Source: Planctomycetota bacterium
GTDB taxonomy: Bacteria > Planctomycetota > JAJSAM01 > JAJVHW01
Assembly (NCBI GenBank): GCA_021776825.1
Contig: JAJFFG010000110.1
Coordinates: forward strand, 33,399-97,398
Reading direction: 5' to 3'
DNA: 64,000 nt
Position numbers and translations under genes: made by a program. Every line of letters starts with the position of its first letter. Position 1 is the stretch's first letter. Of the stretch, positions 1-10,000 are shown one piece after another. Under the pieces are notes generated by a model. The model was not told where the DNA came from and made no database searches. It saw only the letters and a list, made by a program, of their open reading frames with translations.

Positions 1-2
1 AT

Positions 3-3000
3 CGAACAGCCGGGTCCGCGACCGCCGGTGCGAGCACCGCGTCGCCCCCCACTCCTGCAGCGACGTCCGTCGCCGCGCCCCTCAACGTTGCGCCTCCGCG
101 GTCGGTACCCGCCGCCCCCGGAGCGAGGCCACCTCTCATGACGACCCCGAACCGTCCCGTCGTTCCGCCGCCACGTGGTGCGCGGCCGGAGTCGGCCGAC
201 GCCCTGCACCGAGTGCGCGAGCAGATGGCCGCACTCCTCCAGTTGCAGGAGCAGACGGCCGATCTCCACCGCCGCTTCCTCGAGGGCCAAGAGGCCGCGC
301 AGCGCTCGTTCGAGTCGCTCCTCCTCCAGCAACAGACCCTCCTCGGCGTGCCGGCCCCCTCGCTCCCGCCGACCACCTTCGCCGCCCCCGTGTCGGTTCC
401 TCAAAGCGTGCCAGCTACGCCCGCCGCGCCCGCAGCGTTCGAACCGTCAGCGCCGTCGCCTCACGCGACCACGCCGTCGGCGACGCCACCCGCGGCACCG
501 GCCCGCGATCTCTCCGCCGACCTCCTCGCCGTTGTCTCCGAGAAGACCGGCTACCCCGCAGAGATGCTCGGACTCGAGATGGAGCTCGACGCCGACCTCG
601 GCATCGACTCGATCAAGCGCGTCGAGATCCTGTCGGCCCTGCAGGAGCGCGTCCCGGGGCTGCCGGCGCTTCCGTCCGATGAACTCGGCACCCTGCGCAC
701 GCTGGGCGATGTCGTTGCGCGCCTCGGCCCTGCGGCGCCGGTCGCCACTCCCGCCGGGCCCCCGCCCACCCATCAGGGGGACGCGCGAGACGGTGCGAAG
801 GTGACATCCGCCTCCGCAGATTTCTCCGGCGTCACGCCCGGCAGCGCCCCCCGCACTGCGGCCGTCGGCGCTGATCTCGCACGGGATCTCGGACGGAATC
901 TTGCGTCCGATCTCCTCGACGTCGTGGCCGAGAAGACCGGCTACCCGGCCGAGATGCTCGGACTCGAGATGGAGCTCGACGCGGACCTGGGGATCGACTC
1001 GATCAAGCGGGTCGAGATCCTGTCGGCCCTGCAGGAACGCGTCCCGGGTCTGCCCGCGTTGCCGTCCGAGGAACTCGGCACGCTGCGCACGCTGGGCGAC
1101 GTCGTTGCTCGTTTGGGCGCTGCTGTGCCCGTCGCGACTTCCACCGGGCTCCCGCCCGCCCATCAGGGGGACGTGCGAGACAGTGCGAAGGTGACATCCG
1201 CCGCCGCAGATTTCTCCGGCGTCTCCGGCGTCTCCGGCGTCTCCGGTGTAGCGAACGGCGCTGCGGCCGTCGGTCGCGATCTCGCGCGTGACCTGCTCGC
1301 CGTCGTGGCCGAGAAGACCGGCTACCCCTCCGACATGCTCGGGCTCGAGATGGAACTCGATGCCGACCTCGGGATCGACTCGATCAAGCGGGTCGAGATC
1401 CTCTCCGCCTTGCAGGAGCGGCGTCCGGACGTGCCGGCACTCCAGCCCGAAGACCTCGGCCGTTTCCGATCGCTCGGCGACATCGTGGCCTTCCTCGAGA
1501 CCGAGGCCGCCGCGCCCGCGCCGACGGCGGCTCTCACCACCGCTGCGCCCGCCGCCGCGTCGAACGCGGAGAACGACTCCGCGTCCGTAGACGGAGACGT
1601 CGCCCGTCACGTCCTCTGTCGCGTCGCCCTGAACGGCGCGCCGCGCGATGCCGTCACCGTGGCGGCCGAGACGCCCATCTGGATCGCTGGTGCGCCCGGA
1701 GATGCCGACGGACTCGGCGCTGCACTCGTTGATGCGCTCGCCGCTGCGGGATACGCCGCCTGCACCGTGGATCCGGCCTCCGCGCCGAAGCTACCGCCTG
1801 CGCTTGCCGGGCTCGTGCTGCTGGCTCCGTCCGATGGCTCTGCTGCCGCGTTCCTCTCCTCGTCTCTCGTACTGCTGCGCGATGTCGGTCCGGCGCTGCG
1901 CGCGGCGGGGACGTCCGGTGGAGCCGTTCTCGCGACGGTCTCGCGGCTCGATGGCGCGTTCGGCCTACAGGAACTGAACGGTGCCGACCCCGAGTCGGGC
2001 GCCCTGGCCGGCTTCGCCAAGACGGCGTCCCACGAGTGGCCGGAGGTCGACTGCAAGGCGTTGGACGTCCCGTCCCACGTTGCCGATATCCCTGCGCTGG
2101 CGAAGCGCATCGCCGACGAGCTGTTCCTGCGCGGTCCGCTCGAGGTCGGCCTCGCCGACGACGAGCGCTGGGCGCTCGCGCTGCGCGACGAACCGTTGAA
2201 CGGGTCGACCGCCAAGCCCGTCGCGCCCGGCGACCTGATCGTCGTGACCGGCGGCGCACGTGGCGTCACGGCAGACGTGGCGCTCGCCCTCGCCGAGGCG
2301 TTCCATCCGACGTTGCTGCTCCTCGGCCGCAGCCCACTCCCGGCGGAGGAGCCCGACTGGCTGGCGTCGCTCGACGACGAGCGGGCGATCAAACGCGCGC
2401 TGTTCGAGCGCGAGGGCGGCACGCCGCGACAGGTCGACTCGACGTATCGACGCATTGCGGCGACGCGCGAGATCCGCGCCACGCTGGCGGGCATCGCCCA
2501 TGCCGGTGCTGCCGTGACGTACCGCTCGGTCGACGTGCGTGACAGCGCCGCCATGGGCGCTGCCATCGCGGAGGCCCGCGCCGCGGCCGGGCCGGTACGC
2601 GGCATCGTGCACGGCGCCGGTGTCCTCGCCGACGCCCACATCGTCGACAAGACGCGCGAGCAGTTCGACTCGGTGTACGGCACCAAGGTCGAGGGGCTAC
2701 GCGCGTTGCTCACCGCCGCGTCCGAGGACGCCGCCGACGACCTGCGCTTCCTCGTCCTGTTCTCGTCGTCGACCGGGCGCTTTGGTCGTGCGGGGCAGGT
2801 TGACTACGCCGCGGCCAACGAGGTCCTCAACAAGGTGGCGCAGCAGCAGTCGCAGCGTCGACCGGGTTGTCGCGTCGTCTCTGTGAACTGGGGCCCGTGG
2901 GACGGAGGGATGGTCACGAGCGCGCATCGACGGCTGTTCGAAGCCGAGGGCGTCGGACTGATCGGGCGTCAGGCGGGTGGTCGCTACCTCGTGCGCGAAC

Positions 3001-3998
3001 TCTGCGCGGGCACCGACGCTCCCGTTGAGATCGTCGTGCTCGGACCCGGCAGCCGTCTGCCCGCCGATCCCGCGCCGCGTGCCCGCGGCGTTCCGCCCAG
3101 CCAGCATCCGCCCAGCCAGCATCCGCCCAGTCAGCACCCGCTTGCCGTGGAACGCCGTGTCGATCTGGCGTCCCACCCCGTTCTGCGCGATCACGTCATC
3201 GATGGACACGCGGTGCTCCCCGCCGCGCTCATGGTCGAGTGGATGGCTCAGGCCGCGCTGCACGCCAACCCGGGCGTGCGCTTCTCGGGCGTCGACGACT
3301 TCCGGCTCCTGGCCGGAGTGATGCTCGGCGAGAGCGAGTCGGTCACGCTGCGCCTGCACGCGGGGCGTGCCGCACAGGTCGCCGACGCGATGGTCGTTCC
3401 GATCGAGCTGCGCAGCTCCGGGCCGAACGGTGCCGAGCGGTTGCACGCTCGTGGGGGCGTACAGCTCGTCCAGAGTCTCGCGACCGCGCCGAGCGCCGCG
3501 CTGTCGGATCCGCAGGGCGAACCGATCGCCGACGTGGCCACCGCGTACGCCGATCTCCTGTTCCATGGCCCGTCGCTGCACACCATCCAGGCACTGCACG
3601 CGGTTGGTGCCGACGGCGTGGCCGCCGATCTCGCTCGCGGTCCGGCGCCACGCGAGTGGATGGAGCGGCCTTTCCGAGGGACCTGGGTGACCGGGCCGCT
3701 CGTGCTCGACGGCGTGTTCCAGATGATGGTGCTCTGGACCGGTGTCGGACTTGGCGCGCCGTCGCTGCCGACAGGCTTCGACTCGTACCGTCAGTACCGC
3801 GCGGCGTTCCCGCGCGACGGTGTCCGCGCCGTCGTCCGTGCGACGCATCCCGAGGGGCACGGTCCGCGAGCCGACGTCGAGCTGATTGCTACCGACGGTT
3901 CCGTCGTCGCGACGTTCTCCGGAGCGACCTGCGTGATGGATGCTTCCCTCGTGGACGCGTTCACGCGGAGGACCGTCGCGCCCGCCGCGAGCGTCTGA
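3..3998 (+). CDS. pfaA: PfaA-like polyunsaturated fatty acid synthase subunit, 3' part (ACPx3-KR-DH)
   Basis: Partial gene. The reading frame is open without a stop from base 3 through the ATG at 138, and the upstream codons encode an Ala/Pro-rich linker, so that ATG is internal and the true 5' end (expected KS and malonyl-AT domains) lies outside the window. Numbered from the internal Met: a heptad-like, coiled-coil-prone stretch at 20-70; three ACPs with the GIDSIKRVEIL motif whose phosphopantetheine serines are at about 158, 288 and 415; a probable structural KR half at 470-695; a ketoreductase at about 698-950 with the TGGARGVT nucleotide loop and catalytic Tyr in VDYAAANE; and a C-terminal hot-dog dehydratase with HVIDGHAVLP at about 1020. 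This order matches PfaA/Pfa2 of marine gammaproteobacteria and myxobacteria. It is followed after 9 bases by the KS-CLF gene. No enoyl reductase (PfaD) is visible, so it may lie upstream. A general iterative PKS is the alternative, but tandem ACPs favour a PUFA synthase. Confidence 0.88.
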   Translation, partial: RTAGSATAGASTASPPTPAATSVAAPLNVAPPRSVPAAPGARPPLMTTPNRPVVPPPRGARPESADALHRVREQMAALLQLQEQTADLHRRFLEGQEAAQRSFESLLLQQQTLLGVPAPSLPPTTFAAPVSVPQSVPATPAAPAAFEPSAPSPHATTPSATPPAAPARDLSADLLAVVSEKTGYPAEMLGLEMELDADLGIDSIKRVEILSALQERVPGLPALPSDELGTLRTLGDVVARLGPAAPVATPAGPPPTHQGDARDGAKVTSASADFSGVTPGSAPRTAAVGADLARDLGRNLASDLLDVVAEKTGYPAEMLGLEMELDADLGIDSIKRVEILSALQERVPGLPALPSEELGTLRTLGDVVARLGAAVPVATSTGLPPAHQGDVRDSAKVTSAAADFSGVSGVSGVSGVANGAAAVGRDLARDLLAVVAEKTGYPSDMLGLEMELDADLGIDSIKRVEILSALQERRPDVPALQPEDLGRFRSLGDIVAFLETEAAAPAPTAALTTAAPAAASNAENDSASVDGDVARHVLCRVALNGAPRDAVTVAAETPIWIAGAPGDADGLGAALVDALAAAGYAACTVDPASAPKLPPALAGLVLLAPSDGSAAAFLSSSLVLLRDVGPALRAAGTSGGAVLATVSRLDGAFGLQELNGADPESGALAGFAKTASHEWPEVDCKALDVPSHVADIPALAKRIADELFLRGPLEVGLADDERWALALRDEPLNGSTAKPVAPGDLIVVTGGARGVTADVALALAEAFHPTLLLLGRSPLPAEEPDWLASLDDERAIKRALFEREGGTPRQVDSTYRRIAATREIRATLAGIAHAGAAVTYRSVDVRDSAAMGAAIAEARAAAGPVRGIVHGAGVLADAHIVDKTREQFDSVYGTKVEGLRALLTAASEDAADDLRFLVLFSSSTGRFGRAGQVDYAAANEVLNKVAQQQSQRRPGCRVVSVNWGPWDGGMVTSAHRRLFEAEGVGLIGRQAGGRYLVRELCAGTDAPVEIVVLGPGSRLPADPAPRARGVPPSQHPPSQHPPSQHPLAVERRVDLASHPVLRDHVIDGHAVLPAALMVEWMAQAALHANPGVRFSGVDDFRLLAGVMLGESESVTLRLHAGRAAQVADAMVVPIELRSSGPNGAERLHARGGVQLVQSLATAPSAALSDPQGEPIADVATAYADLLFHGPSLHTIQALHAVGADGVAADLARGPAPREWMERPFRGTWVTGPLVLDGVFQMMVLWTGVGLGAPSLPTGFDSYRQYRAAFPRDGVRAVVRATHPEGHGPRADVELIATDGSVVATFSGATCVMDASLVDAFTRRTVAPAASV
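507..1500 (+). repeat. Three tandem ACP coding repeats
   Basis: Three direct repeats of about 380-390 bp each encode an acyl carrier protein plus its linker. The modified serine codons fall at 609, 999 and 1380, so the spacing is 390 then 381 bases. ACP1 and ACP2 are nearly identical even at the nucleotide level, and their following linkers share the peptide AKVTSA and the bases coding for it, which points to recent duplication or gene conversion. ACP3 has a diverged C-terminal half. Confidence 0.9.
1212..1247 (+). repeat. 9-bp tandem repeat in ACP2-ACP3 linker
   Basis: Four consecutive units of GTCTCCGGC (first and last imperfect) encode the peptide SGV four times in the linker between ACP2 and ACP3. 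The other ACP linker has only one copy, so this is a local slippage expansion in a flexible linker. Confidence 0.8.
3093..3137 (+). repeat. 15-bp tandem repeat between KR and DH
   Basis: Three in-frame 15-base units encode PPSQH three times, forming a Pro/Ser/Gln/His linker between the ketoreductase and the C-terminal dehydratase. Units 1 and 2 are identical; unit 3 differs by silent changes. It is a minisatellite in a linker and not a CRISPR array. Confidence 0.85.
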
Positions 3999-4007
3999 CC
4001 ACTCGTC

Positions 4008-7000
4008 ATGGCCCGCAGCATTGCGATCGTGGGGATCGGTGGGGTGTTCCCCGGCGCCCCGGACGTCGACGCCCTCTGGCGGCTCGTGCGAGAGGGCCGC
4101 GACGCGGCGTCCGAACCGCCGTCCGGTCGGTGGATGCTGCACCCCGCGCTCGCGCACGCGCCCGGCGATCCGGCGCCCGACCGCGTCCTCTCGCGACGTG
4201 GCTGCTTCCTGCGCGACTTTCGATTCGCCCCACGCGATCTCGACCTCGACGCCGAGCTGCTCGCGCGTCTTGATCCCTCGGTGCACGTCACGCTGCACGC
4301 GGCGCGCGAGGCGTTCGAGCATGGCGTGACGGATGGGCTCGATCGCACGCGCGTCGGCGTTGTGCTCGGGCACATCGCGCTGCCCACCGACGGGGCCTCG
4401 GCGATCGCTCGCGCGACGATCGGGCGCACCCTCCGTGAGCTCGTGGGTGACAGCGCCGCGGTCGATGTCGAGGACGATCCGCACCCGCTCAACCGCTACG
4501 TCGCGGGACTCCCCGCAGGCGCCGTGGCGCGCGGCCTAGGGCTCGGCGGCGTCCGCTTCACGCTCGACGCGGCCTGCGCATCGTCGCTCTACGCGCTCCA
4601 TCTCGCGTGCGAGGAACTCGCTGCCGGACGCGCCGACGCGATGCTCGCGGGCGGGGCGTCACGTCCTGATGCCCTGTACACGCAGATGGGGTTCAGCCAA
4701 CTGCGCGCGCTGTCCCCGTCCGGTGAGTGCACGCCCTTCGACGCGCGGGCCGACGGGCTCGTGGTCGGCGAAGGCGCGGGGATGTTCTTGCTGAAGCGGT
4801 TGGACGATGCCGTTGCGGCCGGTGACACGATCCATGGCGTCGTTCGCGGTGTCGGTCTGTCGAACGATGTCGAGGGCAGCGTGCTGGCGCCGAGTGGCGC
4901 GGGTCAGCTGCGCGCGTTGCGGGCCGCGTACGCCGACGCCGGTTGGGAGCCGACCGACATCGACCTGGTCGAGTGCCACGGTACCGGGACGCCCAAGGGC
5001 GACGCGGTCGAGATCGGAGCCTTGCGCGCGCTGTGGGACGACAACGAGACCGACGCTGCGGCGCGAACAGACCTCTGTGTCGTCGGCTCCGTGAAGTCGA
5101 ACGTTGGCCACCTACTGACGGGCGCCGGCGCGGTCGGCCTGACCAAAGTACTGCTCGCGCTCCGTCACGCCGAGCTGCCCCCGACGGCGCACTTCGAGCG
5201 CGCGGCCGACCGCGTTCCGCTGGCTGACGGTCCCTTCGAGGTCCTGTCCGAGCCGCGCGCATGGCCGGAGCGCGCCGACGGTGCTCCGCGTCGCGCCGCT
5301 GTCTCGGCGTTCGGCTTCGGCGGCATCAACGCGCACGTGCTCGTCGAAGAGTGGCGTGCCGACGTCGCCCCACCCGCACAGCCCGCACAGCCCGCTGTCG
5401 CGCCGCCCCGCGTGGCCGTGATCGGGGTCGCCGCGCGCTTGGGTAACTGGGAGAGCCGGTCCGACGTCCGTCTCGGACTCCTGCGCTCGAAGCCGCGTGC
5501 GCCCGCCCCGGCGACACGTGACTACGGCGCCGATGCAGCGCGATCCGACGACGACGCGGGAGTTCACGAGGCCGGCCCGATCCGCATCCGCCCCGGGCGC
5601 TTCCGCATCCCGCCCTCCGAACTCGCGTCGATGCTACCGCAGCAGGCCGTCATGCTCGATGTCGCCGCGCGCGCGCTCGGCGACGCCGGTGCCCTCGCCG
5701 CGCCCGGCGACCGCACGCCGCGGCTGCGCTCCGGCGTGTTCGTCGGCATGTCGCTGGACCTGGAGACGACCACGTTCCACCTGCGCTGGTGGATCGAGGC
5801 ACAGGCGACGACTTGGGTTGCGGAGGGCGCCGATCCGGCCGAGGTTGACGCGTGGATCGACGTGCTCATGGACGCAGTCGGCCCGCCGCTCACGGCCGAT
5901 CGCACCCTCGGCGCGCTCGGTGGCGTCGTCGCCAGTCGCATTGCCCGGGAGTTCCGCTTCGGAGCGACCAGCTTCGGGCTCTCGAGCGAGGAGACGTCCG
6001 GACTCACGGCGCTGATGCTCGGTGTGCGAGCGCTCGAACGCGGCGATCTCGACGAGGCGCTCGTCGGAGCCGTCGATCTGCAGACCGACGTGCGCGCACG
6101 TCAGGCCGCTCGCGCCGCAGGCCGTCTGCGCGGAGCCCCGGGAGACGGAGCTGTCGCGTTGGTGCTCAAGCGGCTCGACGACGCGCGTCGCGACGGCGAT
6201 CGTGTCCTGGCGGTGATCGACGAGATCGATGCGCGCGGTGGCGGAGGACTCGGCGAGGACACGCCGCTCACCCGCGAGAACGAGCCCTGCGAGAGTGCGA
6301 CGCGCGTGGTCGGCGACACCGGGGCCGCGCGCGGTCTCGTGGATGTCGCGCGCGCCGTGCTCTCTCTCGACGGACAGATCCTCCCCGGTGGCGCTGCACC
6401 GGCCCAGCACTGGCTCCGCGATCGCGTGGACGGTCCGCGCCGGGCCGTGATCTCCGACACCGGCGTGGATGGCAGCGCCGTCACCGTGGTGCTCGAAGGC
6501 GACGAGCAGACACCGCCCCGCGCGCTGCCGCTCGGCCCTCCGCGTCACGGCCTGTTCGTGGTCGAGGCGGCGAGCCGCGAGGATCTGCGTGGCGCGCTCG
6601 ATGCGCTCGACTCACTCGCCCGGGCCACGTCGGGGATGAACTCCGTCCACGCTGCGGCGCGCGCGTGGTGGCGCGACCATCCGTCGACCGGCGAGGGCGT
6701 CGCGGTCGCGCTGGTTGCGCGCGACACCGCAGACCTCGTCGACCGCATCGAAGAGGCGCGTCAGATCGTCGCCGGATCGCGGATGCCGCTGCGCGGCGAC
6801 GGCGCGCGCGTGTTCTTCTCGGCGGATCCGCTGGCGCGGCACGGGGGCGTGGCCTTCGTGTTCCCGGGTTCCGGCTGTCACTTCCACGGCATGGGGCGTG
6901 GCCTGGCGACGGCGTTCCCCGCGGTGATCGCGAAGCGCGATCGGACGAATGAGCGACTTCGATCGCAGCTCGCCGCCGATCACTTCTGGGGCGCCGCAGA

Positions 7001-10000
7001 GCCCGACGCCGCGCACGGGCCGGGGCCGGCGCTCGACGACCTGCGTCCGCACATTACCGGGCAGGTCGCTCTTGGCACGCTGGTCTCCGACGTCGTGCGC
7101 CACTTCGGCGTCCAGCCCACGGCCTCGATCGGATACTCGCTCGGCGAGACGGCGGGGCTCTTCGCCCTCGGTGGGTGGAACGACCGCGACGGCATGCTCC
7201 GCCGCATCGACCGCACGACCCTCTTCACGTTGGACCTCGCCGGCCCGTGTGATGCGGCGCGCGCCGTCTGGGGCGTGCCGGGGAGCGAGGCCGTCGACTG
7301 GGTGATGGGCGTCGTGGACCGCCCGGCGGACGAGGTACGCGACGCGCTGGCGGCGTTCGATCGCGCGTACCTGCTGATCGTCAACACGGATGACGAGTGT
7401 GTGATCGGCGGCGATCGAGTCCAGGTCGGTGATGCCGTCGCGGTCCTCGGCTCGGCATTCCTCCCGCTCGAGGGTGTCACGACGGTGCACTGCGATGTCG
7501 TCGAGCCCGTGCGGAACGCGTACCACGCATTGCACGTGTTCGACGACGCGGCGGCGCCGGAGGACATCCGCTTCTACAGCTGCGCGTGGGGCCGCGCGTA
7601 CGACGTCACGTCGACGAGTGGCGCAGACTCGATCGTCGAGAACGCGCTCCACGGATTCGACTTCCCGCGGGTTGTCAGGCAGGCGTGGCAGGACGGCGTG
7701 CGCGTGTTCGTCGAGATGGGTCCAGGCAGTTCCGCGACGCGCATGATCGGGCGCATCCTGCACGACGTGCCGCACCGAGCTGCCGCTGTGTGCTTCCCTG
7801 GCCGCGAGCCGCTCGAGGCCCTCCTGTGCGCGCTCGGGCGACTGGCTGTCGAGGGCGCCCCGCTCGATCTCGCGCCGCTGTACGCGGAGGAGGAGCGCCC
7901 GGGAGAGGGCCCGGAGGAGGTCGCCGGACCGCAGGCCGTCGTCGTCCATGGCGGCGGCGCGCCGCTGCACGTGCCGCCTCCGCCGAGCGCCCCGCACGTC
8001 GCACCACCGCCGCCTCCCCCAGAAACGGCCCCAGAGCCGGCCCCAGCGTCGGCCCTTCCAGAGTCGCCAACCGAGCCGCTACCTGCGGTGCCGATCACCT
8101 CGGCTCCGATCTCGGCGCCGACGATCGCCCTCGTCGGTGAGGATCCCGTCGTCGCCGGCCTCGCGCGCGCCGCGGAAGCGCGAGGGCGCGCACACGACGG
8201 CTTCCTGCGACTCTCGGATGCGCTCACGCGGACGATGACGGCCAACCTGCACACGCAGACGGCGCTCATCGCGCGCGGAGAGGTCGGCACTGATCCCGTT
8301 CGAGCGAGGGCGCCAACCGACGCCGCTCACGTCCCGTCGCTCGCGCCGGCGCCCTACCTCGATCGCGATCAGTGCCTCGAGTTCGCGCGCGGGTCGATCG
8401 CCTCGGTGCTCGGGCCGGAGTGGGCGGATGCCGACACGTACTCGACACGAGTGCGCCTGCCCGACGAGCCGCTGATGCTCGTGGATCGCATCCTGTCGAT
8501 CGAGGGCGAGCCGTTGTCGATGACCTCGGGCCGCATCGTCACCGAGCACGACGTGCTGCCCGGCATGTGGTACCTCGATCACGGTTGCGCCCCGGTGTGC
8601 ATCGCCGTCGAGTCGGGGCAGGCGGATCTGTTCCTCTCGGCGCACCTCGGCATCGATCTCGTGACCCGCGGCGATGCCGTCTACCGACTGCTCGATGCTC
8701 GCGTGGAGTTCCACGGGCCGCTGCCGCGCGTCGGCCAGACCGTGCGCTACGACATCCGCATCCAGCGCTTCTTCCGGCAGGGCGAGACGCGGCTGTTCCG
8801 CTTCGAGTTCGAAGGCACGATCGACGGCGAGCCCGTGATCACGATGCGCGACGGCACCGCCGGCTTCTTCACGCAGGCGGAGCTCGACGCCGGTCAGGGC
8901 ATCGTGCTCATCGCGCGCGACATGGAGCAGCGCCCGGGCGTGCGCCCCGTCGACTGGTGTGACCTCGCGCCGCACGGAACCTGCACGCTCGACGAACCGG
9001 GTGTCGAGGCCCTCCGCCGCGGAGATCTCGCGACAGCGTTCGGTCCGGACTTCGCGAACCTGCCCGTCACGTCGCCTCCGGGCCTGCCGGGTGGCCGCAT
9101 GCGCCTCGTCGATCGCATCACCGAGCTCGATACGCAGGGCGGCCGATTCGGTCTCGGACGCGTGCGCGCCGAGGCGGACATCCACCCCGACGACTGGTTC
9201 CTCACGTGTCACTTCGTCGACGACATGGTGATGCCGGGCACCCTCATGTATGAGTGCTGCCTGCACACGCTGCGCGCGCTCGTCACGCGGCTCGGCTGGG
9301 TGGCTGAGGACGAGGCGATCACATACGAGCCCATCGTCGGCGTCGCCAGCAGCCTGCGCTGTCGCGGCCAGGTCCTCACGACGACGCGAGTCGCCGCGTA
9401 CGAGATCGAGATCAAGGAGCTCGGCTACGGCCCCGAGCCGTACGCGATCGCCGACGCGATGATGTACGCCGACGGGCGTGCCATCGTGCGCATGGAGAAC
9501 ATGTCGCTGCGCATGACCGGCGTGACGCGCGAGCAGCTCGAGGCCCTCTGGTCGGACCGCGAGCCGCCGCTGCCGGCGTTCACTCGCGAGGGCATCTTGG
9601 CCTACGCGCAGGGGCGGCCGTCCGACGCCTGGGGACCGACGTATCTCCCCTTCGACGACGAGCGCTTCCTGGCGCGACTGCCGGCGCCGCCGTACTCGTT
9701 CGTCACGCGCGTGCTCTCGGCCACGTCGCCCGCGTTCGAAGTGCGCGCCGGCGTTCGCGTGGTCGCCGAGTACGACGTGCCCGACGCAGGCACCGACGAC
9801 GGCTGGTACTTCGACGCAGCCGGATCGGATCGCATGCCCTTCACCGTGTTCCTCGAGACGCCGCTGCAGGTCTGCGGCTGGACCTCGGCGTACATGGGGT
9901 CCGCGCTCACGAGCGACAAGGCGCTGCACTACCGCAACCTCGGCGGCGTCGCGACGCTGCACCGTCCGGTGCGACCTGGCCACGGCACGCTCCGAACCGA

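Noticed and set aside
138..140. ATG as the real start of the first synthase gene
   Set aside because: The frame is open to the left window edge with the same Ala/Pro-rich linker composition, there is no ribosome binding site, and the family requires upstream KS and AT domains.
3093..3137. CRISPR-like array
   Set aside because: The 15-base units are directly adjacent without spacers and are in frame within a protein linker.
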